Positions 51,223-60,279 of a stretch of DNA of 64,000 nt are shown in pieces. This stretch comes from Pseudanabaena sp. FACHB-1998 (GTDB lineage Bacteria; Cyanobacteriota; Cyanobacteriia; Pseudanabaenales; Pseudanabaenaceae): contig NZ_JACJQA010000014.1 of assembly GCF_014696355.1 (NCBI RefSeq), positions 1 through 64,000 of the forward strand, read 5' to 3'. Numbering within the stretch: the first letter of the stretch is position 1; every line of letters starts with the position of its first letter. Below the pieces are notes generated by a model. It was not told the DNA's origin. It worked only from the letters and a program-made list of their open reading frames with translations, and ran no database searches. The position numbers and the translations under genes are program-made.

Positions 51223-53733
51223 ATGACGGTCAATCCTACGATATCCTTAGAGACTGAGCCTACAAGTCCTACGATCAAAGCCCCAGAGCTACTTGCCCCT
51301 GCGGGAACTTGGGATTGTGCAAAAGCCGCAGTGGAAAATGGGGCGGATGCCATTTATTTTGGCTTGGAAAAGTTTAATGCGCGGATGCGGGCGCACAACT
51401 TTACGGAAGCGGATTTGCCTGAGTTGATGGCATTTCTGCATCGTCGCGGCGTGAAAGGTTATGTGACCCTTAACACCTTGATTTTTACATCGGAATTAGG
51501 CTCGGTAGAATCCTATTTGCGATCGATTATTGCGGCAGGCGTAGATGCGGCGATCGTGCAGGATGTGGGCTTATGTCGATTAATTCGCCATTTGTCGCCC
51601 GATTTCCCGATTCATGGCTCAACCCAGATGACGGTTACTAGTGGCGCAGGTGTGGAGTTTGCCAAGTCCTTGGGATGTGATTTAGTGGTTTTGGCGCGAG
51701 AATGCTCGATCGCCGAAATTCGCAAAATCCAAAAACATATCGGCGATCGCCAGATTTCGCTACCCCTAGAAGTGTTTGTGCATGGAGCTTTATGTGTCGC
51801 CTACTCGGGACAATGTTTGACCAGTGAATCCTTGGGCGGGCGATCGGCAAATCGTGGGGAATGCGCCCAAGCCTGTCGAATGCCTTACGAAATGATTGTT
51901 GATGGTCAGCCGATGGATTTAGGCGATCGCCGTTATCTGCTTAGTCCGCAAGATCTGGCAGGGTTAGCGGTTTTGCCAGAATTGATCGAGGCGGGAGTAG
52001 TATCCCTGAAGATTGAGGGACGATTGAAGCATCCTGAATATGTGGCGAGTGTGACGCAGGTATATCGTCAAGCCATTGATCGGGTGGTGGCAGGCTTAGA
52101 AAATCAGGTAAGTACAGGCGATCGCTACCAATTAGAAATGGCATTTTCGCGAGGGCTATACACGGGTTGGCTGGATGGTATCGACAATCAAGCCCTTGTC
52201 CATGCCCGATTTGGTAAAAAGCGCGGTGTGTATTTGGGCGAAATCACCCAGATCCTTGATGGTCGTGATAAGCAGGTGATGTTGCGCTTGCAAGCACCCC
52301 TCAAGGCGGGAGATGGTGTGGTTTTTGATGCGGGTAAACCTGCTGATCGCGAAGAAGGAGGACGCATCTATGCAGTGGAATCGCAAGGCAAAGATACCAT
52401 CGTCACCTTTGGGCGGCGCGATGTGGATTTGCGGCGGGTGCGCGTAGGCGATCGCCTTTGGAAAACCAATGATCCTGAACTCGATAAACAATTGCGCCAA
52501 ACCTATACCAGCGAAAAGATTCTCTTTCAGCGTCCCATTGACATCGAAATTCATGGCGAAATTGGACAGGCTCTGACAGCGATCGCCCGCGATGGTCAAG
52601 GGAATGTTGCTCAAGTGGATTCTGCAATGTTATTAGAGGAAGCGACCAATAAGCCCTTAACAACGGAACGTTTAACGGAGCAATTGGGAAGATTGGGAAA
52701 TACGCCCTTCCGTTTGGGAACCCTGCAAAATTATTTGCAAGGCGCAGCGATGCTGCCTGTCAGCGAATTAAATCGCATCCGTCGAGAACTGGTCGAGCAA
52801 TTAGATAGCCTTCGCAGTAGTCCCAAACGTTGGCAACTGCATTCTCATTCCTATACTGATCTATTACCTAAGCCTGAATCGGCTACTGAGCTTGCGCCCC
52901 AAACCATTGTCTTGGTGCGAAATTTAGAACAATTAAAAGCAGTTCTAACTACCGATATTGCGACCATCTATTGTGAATTTGAAGACCCGACATCCTATCG
53001 GGTTGCGGTGGAAATGACCAGACAAGCTGCCCATGCGCCGAGCATTTGGGTTGCACCACCACGCATTACCAAGCCCAATGAGAACTATATTCTTCAGCAA
53101 GTGCGCTCTAGCAATGCTGATGGTTATCTAATTCGCAATTACGACCATTTACAGTTTTTTGCAGAAGAAAGAATTATTGCCGACTTCTCATTTAATATCG
53201 CGAATCCTTTAACCGCTAACTATTTCAAGAAATCTTTCCCCCTAGAACGCCTCACCGCTTCCTACGATCTCAGCATCCATCAATTGGAATCCTTGCTCAA
53301 AAAATGTCCTCCCCAATGGTTTGAAATCACCATCCATCAACATATGCCCATGTTCCACATGGAGCATTGTGTATTCTGTGCTTTTCTCTCTGAGGGAACT
53401 GATTACACTAATTGCGGTCGTCCCTGCGACAAGCATGAGGTGAAATTGCGCGATCGCACAGGAGCAGAACACGTCCTATTAGCGGACGCGGGCTGTCGCA
53501 ATACGGTATTTAATGGCACAGCTCAAACAGGTGCAGAATTCGTACAACGCTTTCTAGAAATAGGTGTGCGACATTTTCGTCTAGAGTTTGTCAATGAGTC
53601 GCCTTTGCAAGTATTGGAAACGATTAGCCGTTATCAACAACTTTTAGCTGGCAAAATTTCTGGCTCTAAGCTTTGGAAGGAGTTAAAGTTACAAAATCAA
53701 CTCGGTGTAACCAGAGGTTCCTTGGAAGAGTAG
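51223..53733 (+). CDS. U32-family peptidase-like protein (DUF3656 type)
   Basis: 836 residues. N-terminal U32 domain (about 20-330) with ELLAPAGTWDCAKAAVENGA, YVTLNTLI, HGSTQMTV, the signature EVFVHGALCVAYSGQCLTS and the cysteine pair in NRGECAQACRMPY. The middle part is DUF3656-like (about 350-520), and the C-terminal half ends with a second cysteine cluster (HCVFCAFLSEGTDYTNCGRPCDKHE). The E. coli relative RlhA hydroxylates 23S rRNA and uses cysteine-bound clusters. Whether this one does so is not shown. Start ATG 51223. Confidence 0.88.
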   Translation: MTVNPTISLETEPTSPTIKAPELLAPAGTWDCAKAAVENGADAIYFGLEKFNARMRAHNFTEADLPELMAFLHRRGVKGYVTLNTLIFTSELGSVESYLRSIIAAGVDAAIVQDVGLCRLIRHLSPDFPIHGSTQMTVTSGAGVEFAKSLGCDLVVLARECSIAEIRKIQKHIGDRQISLPLEVFVHGALCVAYSGQCLTSESLGGRSANRGECAQACRMPYEMIVDGQPMDLGDRRYLLSPQDLAGLAVLPELIEAGVVSLKIEGRLKHPEYVASVTQVYRQAIDRVVAGLENQVSTGDRYQLEMAFSRGLYTGWLDGIDNQALVHARFGKKRGVYLGEITQILDGRDKQVMLRLQAPLKAGDGVVFDAGKPADREEGGRIYAVESQGKDTIVTFGRRDVDLRRVRVGDRLWKTNDPELDKQLRQTYTSEKILFQRPIDIEIHGEIGQALTAIARDGQGNVAQVDSAMLLEEATNKPLTTERLTEQLGRLGNTPFRLGTLQNYLQGAAMLPVSELNRIRRELVEQLDSLRSSPKRWQLHSHSYTDLLPKPESATELAPQTIVLVRNLEQLKAVLTTDIATIYCEFEDPTSYRVAVEMTRQAAHAPSIWVAPPRITKPNENYILQQVRSSNADGYLIRNYDHLQFFAEERIIADFSFNIANPLTANYFKKSFPLERLTASYDLSIHQLESLLKKCPPQWFEITIHQHMPMFHMEHCVFCAFLSEGTDYTNCGRPCDKHEVKLRDRTGAEHVLLADAGCRNTVFNGTAQTGAEFVQRFLEIGVRHFRLEFVNESPLQVLETISRYQQLLAGKISGSKLWKELKLQNQLGVTRGSLEE

Positions 53734-53778
53734 TCACAATTTAGGAATATTGCAGTAGACCTCTTGCAAAGCTGAAAT

Positions 53779-53893
53779 TATAGCTGTGGTCAATTGCATT
53801 AGGACAAATCAAAACCCAAGAAGCGAGTTGCGGCGCGAAGCGCCGCAACTCGCTTCTTGGGTTTTGTGGTCTAACAAGAATGACAACATTACT
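53779..53893. mobile_element. MITE-like element (family A), copy 1
   Basis: Starts TATAGCTGTGGTCAATTGCA TTAGGACAAA, has the perfect family A palindrome in its centre (53811-53865, 26-bp arms), and ends GTCTAACAAGAATGACAACA. The two ends match, in swapped order, those of the copy at 56583-56697. Its right end has diverged. Confidence 0.65.
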
Positions 53894-53999
53894 GAAATTT
53901 TAGCAAGGTGATTAGTTAGACAAACTGTAAAGATATTTAGCTAGAAAATGAGAGTCGCGAATAGATCGACTAATTTCTTGCTAGGAAAGATAGACACAA

Positions 54000-54371
54000 A
54001 TGAGTAATAGCCGAATTTTTGATAGTGCTAAGTTTTTTAAATCAACAAACGGAGAGCCTATTCGCTCAGTTGTTACCGAATCTCCAGATACCGTCGTGGT
54101 TGCTTGGTACATTAACCCCAACCAAGAGATTGCGCCCCATCTTCATCCCCATGGACAGGATACTTGGACTATTTTGCAGGGCAAAGGCAAATATTATTTA
54201 GACCAACAAGGCACAACTGAAGCGATCGCCGCAGGAGATATCGTGATTGCGCCCAAAGGGTTTGTACATGGAGTATTGAACGATGGCGAAGAACCGTTAG
54301 TTTTTATCTCAACTGTTTCACCAGCTACCGCAGGATATCAACCTGTAGTGATCAGTACATCGGTTTCCTAA
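54000..54371 (+). CDS. Cupin-domain protein
   Basis: 123 residues, a single cupin barrel. Motif 1 has HLHPHGQDTWTILQGKG (metal-binding His residues and Gln/Glu position), motif 2 has GDIVIAPKGFVHGVLN. Function not predictable from the fold. Start ATG 54000. Confidence 0.85.
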   Translation: MSNSRIFDSAKFFKSTNGEPIRSVVTESPDTVVVAWYINPNQEIAPHLHPHGQDTWTILQGKGKYYLDQQGTTEAIAAGDIVIAPKGFVHGVLNDGEEPLVFISTVSPATAGYQPVVISTSVS

Positions 54372-54427
54372 AATCCAAAGAGACTGATTTGCTCGCTTCC
54401 CTAGCAAATCAGCCTCTTTGGATTTTA
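54369..54427 (+). terminator. Palindrome after the cupin gene
   Basis: TAAAATCCAAAGAG with CTGATTTGCT and complement, one mismatch, around CGCTTCCCT; begins at the stop codon. Confidence 0.75.
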
Positions 54428-54452
54428 TTGTAATTTTCGGGGCATACAAACT

Positions 54453-54851
54453 ATGAAATGGTTGATGAAATATTTTCAAGAAATCAAACTCAATAAATTG
54501 ATTTTATGGTGCTATTTAATTTGGTATTTAGTAGTCATTACTTTTTATTTTGACCCTACACCTAAATTATGGATCAATGCTATGGGAATTAGTGGTGTAA
54601 TTGGTACTGCATTGGTATTAAGCGTTTCTAATAGTCATAGCAAAATAGATTATTGGCAAATATTTCGACTTTATTTAATGCCCTTTTGTGTGTCTAGCTT
54701 CTCTTCATTGATTAAAGATCAAGGATTTATTGTAATTATTTCCCCTAAGCCACAGGAAACAATATTAGCAATCTTAAGTTGTGTGATTTTCTTGTTGATT
54801 ATTGGAGCGATTAAATTAGCCACTAGAGCGATTAATCAAGAAACCAGCTAA
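54453..54851 (+). CDS. Small membrane protein, unknown
   Basis: 132 residues with four predicted membrane helices (about 15-33, 42-60, 72-95 and 105-125) and few charged residues. No family is recognised. It lies 46 bp before dapB on the same strand. AT-rich with no HIP1 site. Confidence 0.6.
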   Translation: MKWLMKYFQEIKLNKLILWCYLIWYLVVITFYFDPTPKLWINAMGISGVIGTALVLSVSNSHSKIDYWQIFRLYLMPFCVSSFSSLIKDQGFIVIISPKPQETILAILSCVIFLLIIGAIKLATRAINQETS

Positions 54852-54897
54852 CTTGTAAGCTAAGCTCGTAAATCATAATGCTTTCCAGTTTTAATCC

Positions 54898-55719
54898 ATG
54901 ACCAATAATGTACAAATTCCTGTTGTTGTCTCTGGGGCGACAGGCAAAATGGGACGCGAAATTATTAAAGCGATCGCCCAAGCTCCAGATATGTATCTCG
55001 TAGGAGCGATCGGTCGCAAACATATCGGTGAAGATATCGGCGAAGTCATCGGTATTGGCGAATTAGAAATACCTGTGACTGACAATCTCGAAGTTGTCCT
55101 TGCTCAAGCTTCTCAAGAGCCGCAATTACCAGTAATGATCGATGTCACCCATCCCAGCATCATCTATGACAATATTCGCTCAGCGATCGCCTATGGTGTG
55201 CGTCCTGTGGTTGGCACAACAGGCTTAAGCGAACAACAAATTGCCGACCTTGCCATTTTTGCGGACAAGGCAAGCACAGGATGTATTATTGCCCCAAATT
55301 TCTCCGTCGGGGTGATTTTAATGCAACAAGCAGCGATCGCTGCCGCCAAATATTTTCAGCATGTCGAGATCATCGAACTGCACCACAATCAAAAGGCTGA
55401 CGCTCCTAGCGGCACTGCTATTAAAACCGCCCAAATGCTCTCAGAACTGGGTCAATCCTTCAATCCTACTCTTGTCGAGGAAAAAGAACATCTCACAGGC
55501 GCAAGAGGTGCAACCTATGGCGAAAATATTCACATTCACAGTGTACGTGTGCCGGGACTAGTTGCCCGTCAGGAAGTGATTTTTGGCGCGATGGGTGAAA
55601 CTTTAAAAATTGAACATAATGCTAGCGATCGCACCTGCTACATGGCAGGAGTCTTGCTCTGTGTCCGTAAAGTACTTGCCCTCAAGTCGCTAATTTACGG
55701 ACTAGAAAAATTGCTCTAA
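54898..55719 (+). CDS. dapB: 4-hydroxy-tetrahydrodipicolinate reductase
   Basis: NAD(P)H-dependent step of lysine and diaminopimelate synthesis. 273 residues. Rossmann motif [13 protein letters not shown] (9-21), [11 protein letters not shown], then [11 protein letters not shown], the active-site stretch [23 protein letters not shown] and C-terminal [14 protein letters not shown]. Start ATG 54898. Confidence 0.96.
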   Translation: MTNNVQIPVVVSGATGKMGREIIKAIAQAPDMYLVGAIGRKHIGEDIGEVIGIGELEIPVTDNLEVVLAQASQEPQLPVMIDVTHPSIIYDNIRSAIAYGVRPVVGTTGLSEQQIADLAIFADKASTGCIIAPNFSVGVILMQQAAIAAAKYFQHVEIIELHHNQKADAPSGTAIKTAQMLSELGQSFNPTLVEEKEHLTGARGATYGENIHIHSVRVPGLVARQEVIFGAMGETLKIEHNASDRTCYMAGVLLCVRKVLALKSLIYGLEKLL

Positions 55720-55754
55720 ACAAAAAGCCTTCGCTATGCGAAGGCTTTTTGTTT
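55718..55754. terminator. Terminator shared by dapB and tRNA-Glu
   Basis: AAACAAAAAGCCTTCGC-TAT-GCGAAGGCTTTTTGTTT, perfect 17-bp stem, overlapping the dapB stop and 3 bp from the tRNA 3' end. Confidence 0.85.
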
Positions 55755-55756
55755 AA

Positions 55757-55829
55757 TACCCCCAGGGGAATTCGAATCCCCGTCGCATCCGTGAAAGGGA
55801 TGTGTCCTAGGCCTCTAGACGATGGGGGC
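55757..55829 (-). tRNA. tRNA-Glu (anticodon UUC), copy 2
   Basis: 73 nt: acceptor GCCCCCA/TGGGGGT, D stem GTCT with AGAC, anticodon loop CCTTTCA, T arm GGGGA-TTCGAAT-TCCCC. CCA is not encoded. It is identical over its length to the copy 91 bp upstream (on the minus strand). In cyanobacteria this tRNA also supplies glutamate for tetrapyrrole synthesis. Confidence 0.97.
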
Positions 55830-55877
55830 GTATTGTTTGAGTTTTTTTAGCTTATTTAGCTAAGTTTCTTTTTCGAC

Positions 55878-55908
55878 AAAAAAGCCTTTGCAATGCAAAG
55901 GCTTTTTT
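55878..55908 (-). terminator. Hairpin between the two tRNA-Glu genes
   Basis: AAAAAAGCCTTTGC-AAT-GCAAAGGCTTTTTT, perfect 14-bp stem with T-run. It means the two tRNA genes may end separately. Confidence 0.8.
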
Positions 55909-55920
55909 GCTTGTCAAGAA

Positions 55921-55993
55921 TACCCCCAGGGGAATTCGAATCCCCGTCGCATCCGTGAAAGGGATGTGTCCTAGGCCTCTAGACGATGGGGGC
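55921..55993 (-). tRNA. tRNA-Glu (anticodon UUC), copy 1
   Basis: Same 73-nt sequence and structure as the copy at 55757-55829. The pair is a tandem duplication, including the 3' hairpin plan, although the hairpin sequences differ. Confidence 0.97.
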
Positions 55994-56060
55994 GTGTTCT
56001 TGACCTTTACTAAGATAACTATTTAGTTGTTAGTTTGTCAACACCTAAAGCAAACTTTAT

Positions 56061-56108
56061 CCATCAGGTAAAAAGACAACCCTTAAGTAGTGTCTTTTTA
56101 CCTGATGG
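56061..56108 (-). terminator. Terminator of the NUDIX gene
   Basis: CCATCAGGTAAAAAGACA pairs with its complement around an 11-12 nt loop. The gene's TAA lies in the stem. Confidence 0.7.
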
Positions 56109-56529
56109 GAGGACGAATGCCATAGTTACGGTAACGCCAATAGTCTTGCAAAATTTGAGCATGATCAAAGCACAACTGGCTTGGTATCTCCCACGCCGCG
56201 AAAATACCCACAGACTTTGCATCATCATCGGCTTTAGGTTCACCCACTGCTTCCGCCATATACACGGTACTAATCGTATGTAATCGTTCATCACGACGAG
56301 GATCGGAGTAAATTCCTAATAAATCGATTAATTCAACTTTTAAACCTGTTTCTTCTTGAGCCTCGCGCCTTGCCGCATCTTCTAAACACTCGCCATAGTC
56401 CACAAATCCCCCAGCGATCGCCCATCCATGGGGTGGATTGAGACGTTCTATTAACACAATTGGCTGATGGGGGCGATCTCTGAGGGCAATGATGATATCA
56501 ACGGTAGGAACGGGATTGCGGTAAGCCAT
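56098..56529 (-). CDS. NUDIX hydrolase
   Basis: 143 residues with the NUDIX box [20 protein letters not shown] followed by [15 protein letters not shown]; the invariant REAQEE residues that bind Mg are present. Hydrolyses a nucleoside diphosphate linked to another group; the substrate (ADP-ribose, sugar nucleotide or oxidised nucleotide) cannot be told. Start ATG 56529. Confidence 0.92.
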   Translation of the reverse strand: MAYRNPVPTVDIIIALRDRPHQPIVLIERLNPPHGWAIAGGFVDYGECLEDAARREAQEETGLKVELIDLLGIYSDPRRDERLHTISTVYMAEAVGEPKADDDAKSVGIFAAWEIPSQLCFDHAQILQDYWRYRNYGIRPPIR

Positions 56530-56582
56530 GAGATTTCTAAGATTTACTATGAATTATGACAATGCACAAAATTATTTCCAAC

Positions 56583-56697
56583 TATAGCTGTTGCTATTCT
56601 TGTTAGGACACAAAACCAGAAGATGAGTTGCGGCGCAAAGCGCCGCAACTCGTTTCTTGGGCTTTAATTTGTCCTAATGCAAGTGACCACAGCTATA
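56583..56697. mobile_element. MITE-like element (family A), copy 2, with inverted ends
   Basis: Ends TATAGCTGT and ACAGCTATA form a perfect 9-bp inverted repeat flanked by TA. Inside are TTGCTATTCTTGTTAGGACA at one side and TTTGTCCTAATGCAAGTGAC at the other, and the core palindrome GAGTTGCGGCGC-AAA-GCGCCGCAACTC. There is no coding room. TA at both ends would fit mobilisation by an IS630/Tc1-type transposase. Confidence 0.65.
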
Positions 56698-56769
56698 TAG
56701 GAGGAATGGCATTGCTTTTTGCGCCTTAGAGGGTAATTACAGCTACAAAATACTGCTGACTACTAAGTT

Positions 56770-57615
56770 ATGATGCAGACTCATAATCCGAGAGCTATAA
56801 GCACTACTCGGCAGGAGAGTATTTCTTTGATTCCGATCAGCATAGAAATTGTAGAAGGTAATCCGAATCTTGCCTCTCTCTTGGGTTGGCACTTACAACA
56901 GATTGGCTATTCGGTGTTTCAGGCTGTGAGTTGTCAGCAAGCAAAGCTGGTCTTTCAAAAGCAACAGCCGAGTTTAGTTATTTTAAGTACTGACTTGCCA
57001 GATGGGGATGGCGTTGAGCTATGCCGTTGGTTTCATAAGCAAAGAAGTTCTTTGATTTTCGTAATTTCGGCACGTACCAGTGAGCCTGACATCGTGGAGG
57101 GTTTAAAAGCGGGTGCGGATGATTATTTGACGAAGCCCTTTGGGATGCAAGAATTTCTGGCTAGGGTAGAGGCTTTGACCCGGCGGTTACGCACCTCTGC
57201 ACCACCTGCGTGCTTAGACTATGGGGTTCTGAAAATTGACTTGGTACAGCGTCAAGTAAGACTTAAGGGCAGTGCGATCGACCTCACTCCCCAAGAATTT
57301 AGCTTGCTCTATGTCCTTGCTCAGTCCGAAGGGTTAGCCCTCAGTCGTGCCGAACTTTTGCAACGCGCCTGGCCAGATGAGATTAATAATCCCCGTACCG
57401 TCGATACCCATGTTTTATCGTTGCGAAAAAAATTAGAGGTCGATCCCCAGCAGCCCAATTTAATTCAGACCGTTAGAAATATTGGCTATCGGTTTAACCC
57501 CGAAGCGCTATCTCGCCTACCCTTAAGACCGAACTCAGCAAGCGTTCAAAGTTCTACTAGCGATCGCCCACCCCAATTTACTGCACCACCAAGCCGTTCC
57601 TTTGCCAAGTATTAA
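56770..57615 (+). CDS. Atypical OmpR-family response regulator without phospho-acceptor Asp
   Basis: 281 residues. The receiver (about 24-137) keeps the fold and Lys122 in YLTKPFG, but the acidic pair is Glu29-Gly30 and the expected phospho-acceptor is Ser73 (ILSTDLPDGDG; Asp75 is two places off). The winged-helix domain (about 150-240) is complete: TPQEFSLLYVLAQ, RAELLQRAWPD, RTVDTHVLSLRKKL, RNIGYRF. A Ser/Pro-rich tail follows. It is probably not regulated by ordinary phosphorylation, as known for some cyanobacterial regulators such as NblR. It could be NblR-like, but this is not certain. Confidence 0.8.
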   Translation: MMQTHNPRAISTTRQESISLIPISIEIVEGNPNLASLLGWHLQQIGYSVFQAVSCQQAKLVFQKQQPSLVILSTDLPDGDGVELCRWFHKQRSSLIFVISARTSEPDIVEGLKAGADDYLTKPFGMQEFLARVEALTRRLRTSAPPACLDYGVLKIDLVQRQVRLKGSAIDLTPQEFSLLYVLAQSEGLALSRAELLQRAWPDEINNPRTVDTHVLSLRKKLEVDPQQPNLIQTVRNIGYRFNPEALSRLPLRPNSASVQSSTSDRPPQFTAPPSRSFAKY

Positions 57616-57622
57616 GTCTAGT

Positions 57623-57655
57623 AAAGACAGGTTGTGCTTTGCGCTGCCTGTCTTT
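57623..57655 (+). terminator. Hairpin after the response regulator gene
   Basis: AAAGACAGG with GTGC-TTT-GCGC inner part and CCTGTCTTT; two mismatches in the stem, then T-run. Confidence 0.6.
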
Positions 57656-57771
57656 TGGGGAATAGCAATATTGCAACCGAGCTTCGGCTATTAATCGGCT
57701 ATTAAATAAAATCACAATTTTATCTATATACTTTCCTATCGCCATTAAACTGAGGTTTTAAAAGATTGGAA

Positions 57772-57969
57772 ATGTATAAAACCATGCAAAATGCAGATGA
57801 ATTTGAAAGTCTCACTTGGACAACTGATGCAAAGGTAAAATATAAAAATATCCCCTACTTTGTGCGTTCAAAGGCTCGTCAACGGATCGAGCAGTTAGCA
57901 GTAGCCTCTGGTAGTGATACGATTACGGCTGAAATTGTCGAAAAAGCAAGAGTTGAGTTTGGGCAGTGA
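57772..57969 (+). CDS. PCP_red domain protein (light-independent protochlorophyllide reductase-like tail)
   Basis: 65 residues from ATG 57772. The PCP_red domain occupies most of it: WTTDAKVKYKNIPYFVRSKA, then RQRIEQLA, then TITAEIVEKARVEFG. The same domain forms the C-terminus of ChlB. As a free-standing small protein it is frequent in cyanobacteria, with unknown role. Its stop overlaps the GTG start of murQ, so the two are translated together. Confidence 0.82.
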   Translation: MYKTMQNADEFESLTWTTDAKVKYKNIPYFVRSKARQRIEQLAVASGSDTITAEIVEKARVEFGQ

Positions 57970-58868
57970 GCAATCAAGATCGGGGTTATTTATTAACTGA
58001 ACAAGCAAATCCCCATAGCCACAATTTAGACCAGTTAAGCGCTTTGGAAATTGCGGAACTCTTCAACCAAGAAGATACCAAAGCCGTAGAAGCGGTAGGC
58101 AACGAAAAAGAGGCGATCGCCCAAGCCATTGATCTTATCGCCGCCGCGATCGCTAAGGGTGGCAGATTGTTTTATATTGGCGCAGGCACGAGTGGACGAT
58201 TGGGCGTACTTGATGCTGCGGAATGTCCCCCCACTTTTTGTAGCGATCCTGAATTAATTCAGGGCATCCTTGCAGGAGGCATGAATGCGATGGTGCGTAG
58301 CTCCGAAGCCCTAGAAGATCGCGAAGAAGATGGCGCGGCGATAATTATTGATAAAAATATAAGCGATCGGGATGTTGTATTTGGGATCACCGCAGGAGGT
58401 ACTACGCCCTATGTTCATGGCGCTTTAAAAGCTGCACGGCAAAGAGGGGCAAAAACAATCTTCTTTTGCTGTGTCCCCCCAGAGCAATTTCCCCTTCAAT
58501 ACGACATAGAGATTCGTCCTTTGGTTGGAGCAGAAATTTTAGCTGGTTCCACTAGGCTCAAAGCAGGGACAGCAACTAAACTAGTCTTAAATACTATTTC
58601 TACTGGCGTAATGGTGCAACTAGGCAAAGTTTACGGCAATCGCATGATCGATGTTTCAGTTACTAATAGCAAACTCGAAGATCGCGCCATTCGGATCATT
58701 CGCGATCTAACTTCAATTAGCCGTGAAGAAGCCGCCGAGCTTTTAGAGCAATCAGGTCGAAGAGTCAAACTAGCTCTGCTTATGCACTGGAAAAATTTAG
58801 ATGTCAACACAGCCGAACAAATACTCAAAGATAATGGGGAGAATTTGGCTAGAGTTTCTCTAAATTGA
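57966..58868 (+). CDS. murQ: N-acetylmuramic acid 6-phosphate etherase
   Basis: Splits the lactyl ether of MurNAc-6-phosphate during recycling of cell wall sugars. 300 residues with a SIS domain: LFYIGAGTSGRLGVLDAAECPPTF, the catalytic Glu in SSEALEDREEDGA, GITAGGTTPYV, and GSTRLKAGTATKLVLNTIST. The start is GTG 57966 overlapping the previous stop (GTGA). Confidence 0.95.
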   Translation: MSNQDRGYLLTEQANPHSHNLDQLSALEIAELFNQEDTKAVEAVGNEKEAIAQAIDLIAAAIAKGGRLFYIGAGTSGRLGVLDAAECPPTFCSDPELIQGILAGGMNAMVRSSEALEDREEDGAAIIIDKNISDRDVVFGITAGGTTPYVHGALKAARQRGAKTIFFCCVPPEQFPLQYDIEIRPLVGAEILAGSTRLKAGTATKLVLNTISTGVMVQLGKVYGNRMIDVSVTNSKLEDRAIRIIRDLTSISREEAAELLEQSGRRVKLALLMHWKNLDVNTAEQILKDNGENLARVSLN

Positions 58869-58886
58869 AAATATAGCGGTAGCCCT

Positions 58887-58923
58887 GCAATTCACAAAAT
58901 GGCGTGGTCATTTTGTGAATTGC
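58887..58923 (+). terminator. Palindrome after murQ, family C-like
   Basis: GCAATTCACAAAATG-GCGTGGT-CATTTTGTGAATTGC, perfect 15-bp arms; the TTCACAAAA word is shared with family C. Confidence 0.75.
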
Positions 58924-58970
58924 GATATGTTGTGTGAGAAACTTTACCAAAATTTAGCATTAAATCAAAA

Positions 58971-60269
58971 GTGAAACGCCACGTTCTTATCGTCAGTCCC
59001 CATTTCCCTCCTATCAATGCCGCCGATCATCAACGAATTCGGATGTCTCTGCCCTACTTCGATGATTTTGGATGGAAAGTTACGGTTTTATGTATTGCTC
59101 CAGAATTTGTAGAAGGGATTTTAGATAATCAATTGATGTCTACGATTCCTCCAGAAACTGAAATAATTCAAGCCTCGGCTATTTCTCAAAAACTTTCTCG
59201 CAAATTCTTTTTAGGAAACCTAGCAGTTCGCTCTATTCCTTTTCTAGTTAGCGCTACTTCCAAATATTTTGAAAAGAACAAATTTGATTTAGTCTACTTC
59301 TCCACAACCATGTTTTTAACCATGGTGCTAGGTCGTTATTGGTTAAATAAGTACAAAGTTCCTTATATTCTCGATTTTCAAGATCCTTGGCTGAGTGATT
59401 ATTACGATCGCACTCAAAGCGCACCACCTGGAGGAAGATTAAAATATAAGATAGCTCAGACCTTAGCTCAAACCTTAGAGCCATTCGCTTTAAAGAAAGC
59501 CAGTCACATTATTAGCGTTTCTCCTGAATATCCCAAGATGTTAATGCAAAGATATGCTTGGCTGAAAGAAGAGCAATTTACTGTATTACCCTTTGGCGCT
59601 CCTGAAAAGGACTTTGAAATATTGCCAAGTCTAAAGGTTCAACAAAAAATATTCGACCCTAATGATGGCTGCAAACATTGGGTATATGTGGGTAGAGGCG
59701 GGAATGATATGACCTTTAGTCTTAAATCTCTTTTTTTAGGTATTCAAAAATTACGTCGCGATTGCCCTGAAGACTGGCAAAAGGTCAAGCTACATTTTGT
59801 TGGCACTAAGTATTCGGTTTTTGATAACAACAAAGAAATTGAGGCGATCGCCAAACTTTATGATCTAGACGATCTAGTTATCGAACATCCACAAAGAATT
59901 CCCTATTTTGAAGCGTTACAGGTTCTATCGGATAGTCATGCCATTTTGATAATTGGTTCAGATGATCGGAGCTATTCGGCTTCTAAGGTCTACCCCTATA
60001 TACTGGCTCGAAAACCAATATTAGCGATCTTGCATCAAGAGAGTCTGGTGGTTAATGTGCTTAGAAATTGTCAAGCAGGGGAGGTTGTGACGTTTAGCCA
60101 AGCTGATCCGAATGAGATTATGAATTTAATGATACCTAAACTCAGATCTTTATTAGCTCAATCTGAAAGCTATAGCAACTCAACAAAATGGAATGTATTT
60201 CAGCCTTACACGGCTAAAGAAATGACTCGTCGTCAATGTGCTATTTTTGATAGATATATCTCAGCCTAG
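58971..60269 (+). CDS. Glycosyltransferase, GT-B fold
   Basis: 432 residues. N-terminal Rossmann domain with VLIVSPHFPPINAADHQR and RMSLPYFDDFGWKVTVL, and a conserved FDLVYFSTTMF and LDFQDPW. The C-terminal nucleotide-sugar domain has WVYVGRGGND, RIPYFEALQVLSDSH and SASKVYPYILARKPILAI. It resembles family 4 transferases of surface polysaccharide pathways. The start is GTG 58971. It is the first of three genes with polymerase and second transferase. Confidence 0.85.
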   Translation: MKRHVLIVSPHFPPINAADHQRIRMSLPYFDDFGWKVTVLCIAPEFVEGILDNQLMSTIPPETEIIQASAISQKLSRKFFLGNLAVRSIPFLVSATSKYFEKNKFDLVYFSTTMFLTMVLGRYWLNKYKVPYILDFQDPWLSDYYDRTQSAPPGGRLKYKIAQTLAQTLEPFALKKASHIISVSPEYPKMLMQRYAWLKEEQFTVLPFGAPEKDFEILPSLKVQQKIFDPNDGCKHWVYVGRGGNDMTFSLKSLFLGIQKLRRDCPEDWQKVKLHFVGTKYSVFDNNKEIEAIAKLYDLDDLVIEHPQRIPYFEALQVLSDSHAILIIGSDDRSYSASKVYPYILARKPILAILHQESLVVNVLRNCQAGEVVTFSQADPNEIMNLMIPKLRSLLAQSESYSNSTKWNVFQPYTAKEMTRRQCAIFDRYISA

Positions 60270-60279
60270 TCAATTGTCC

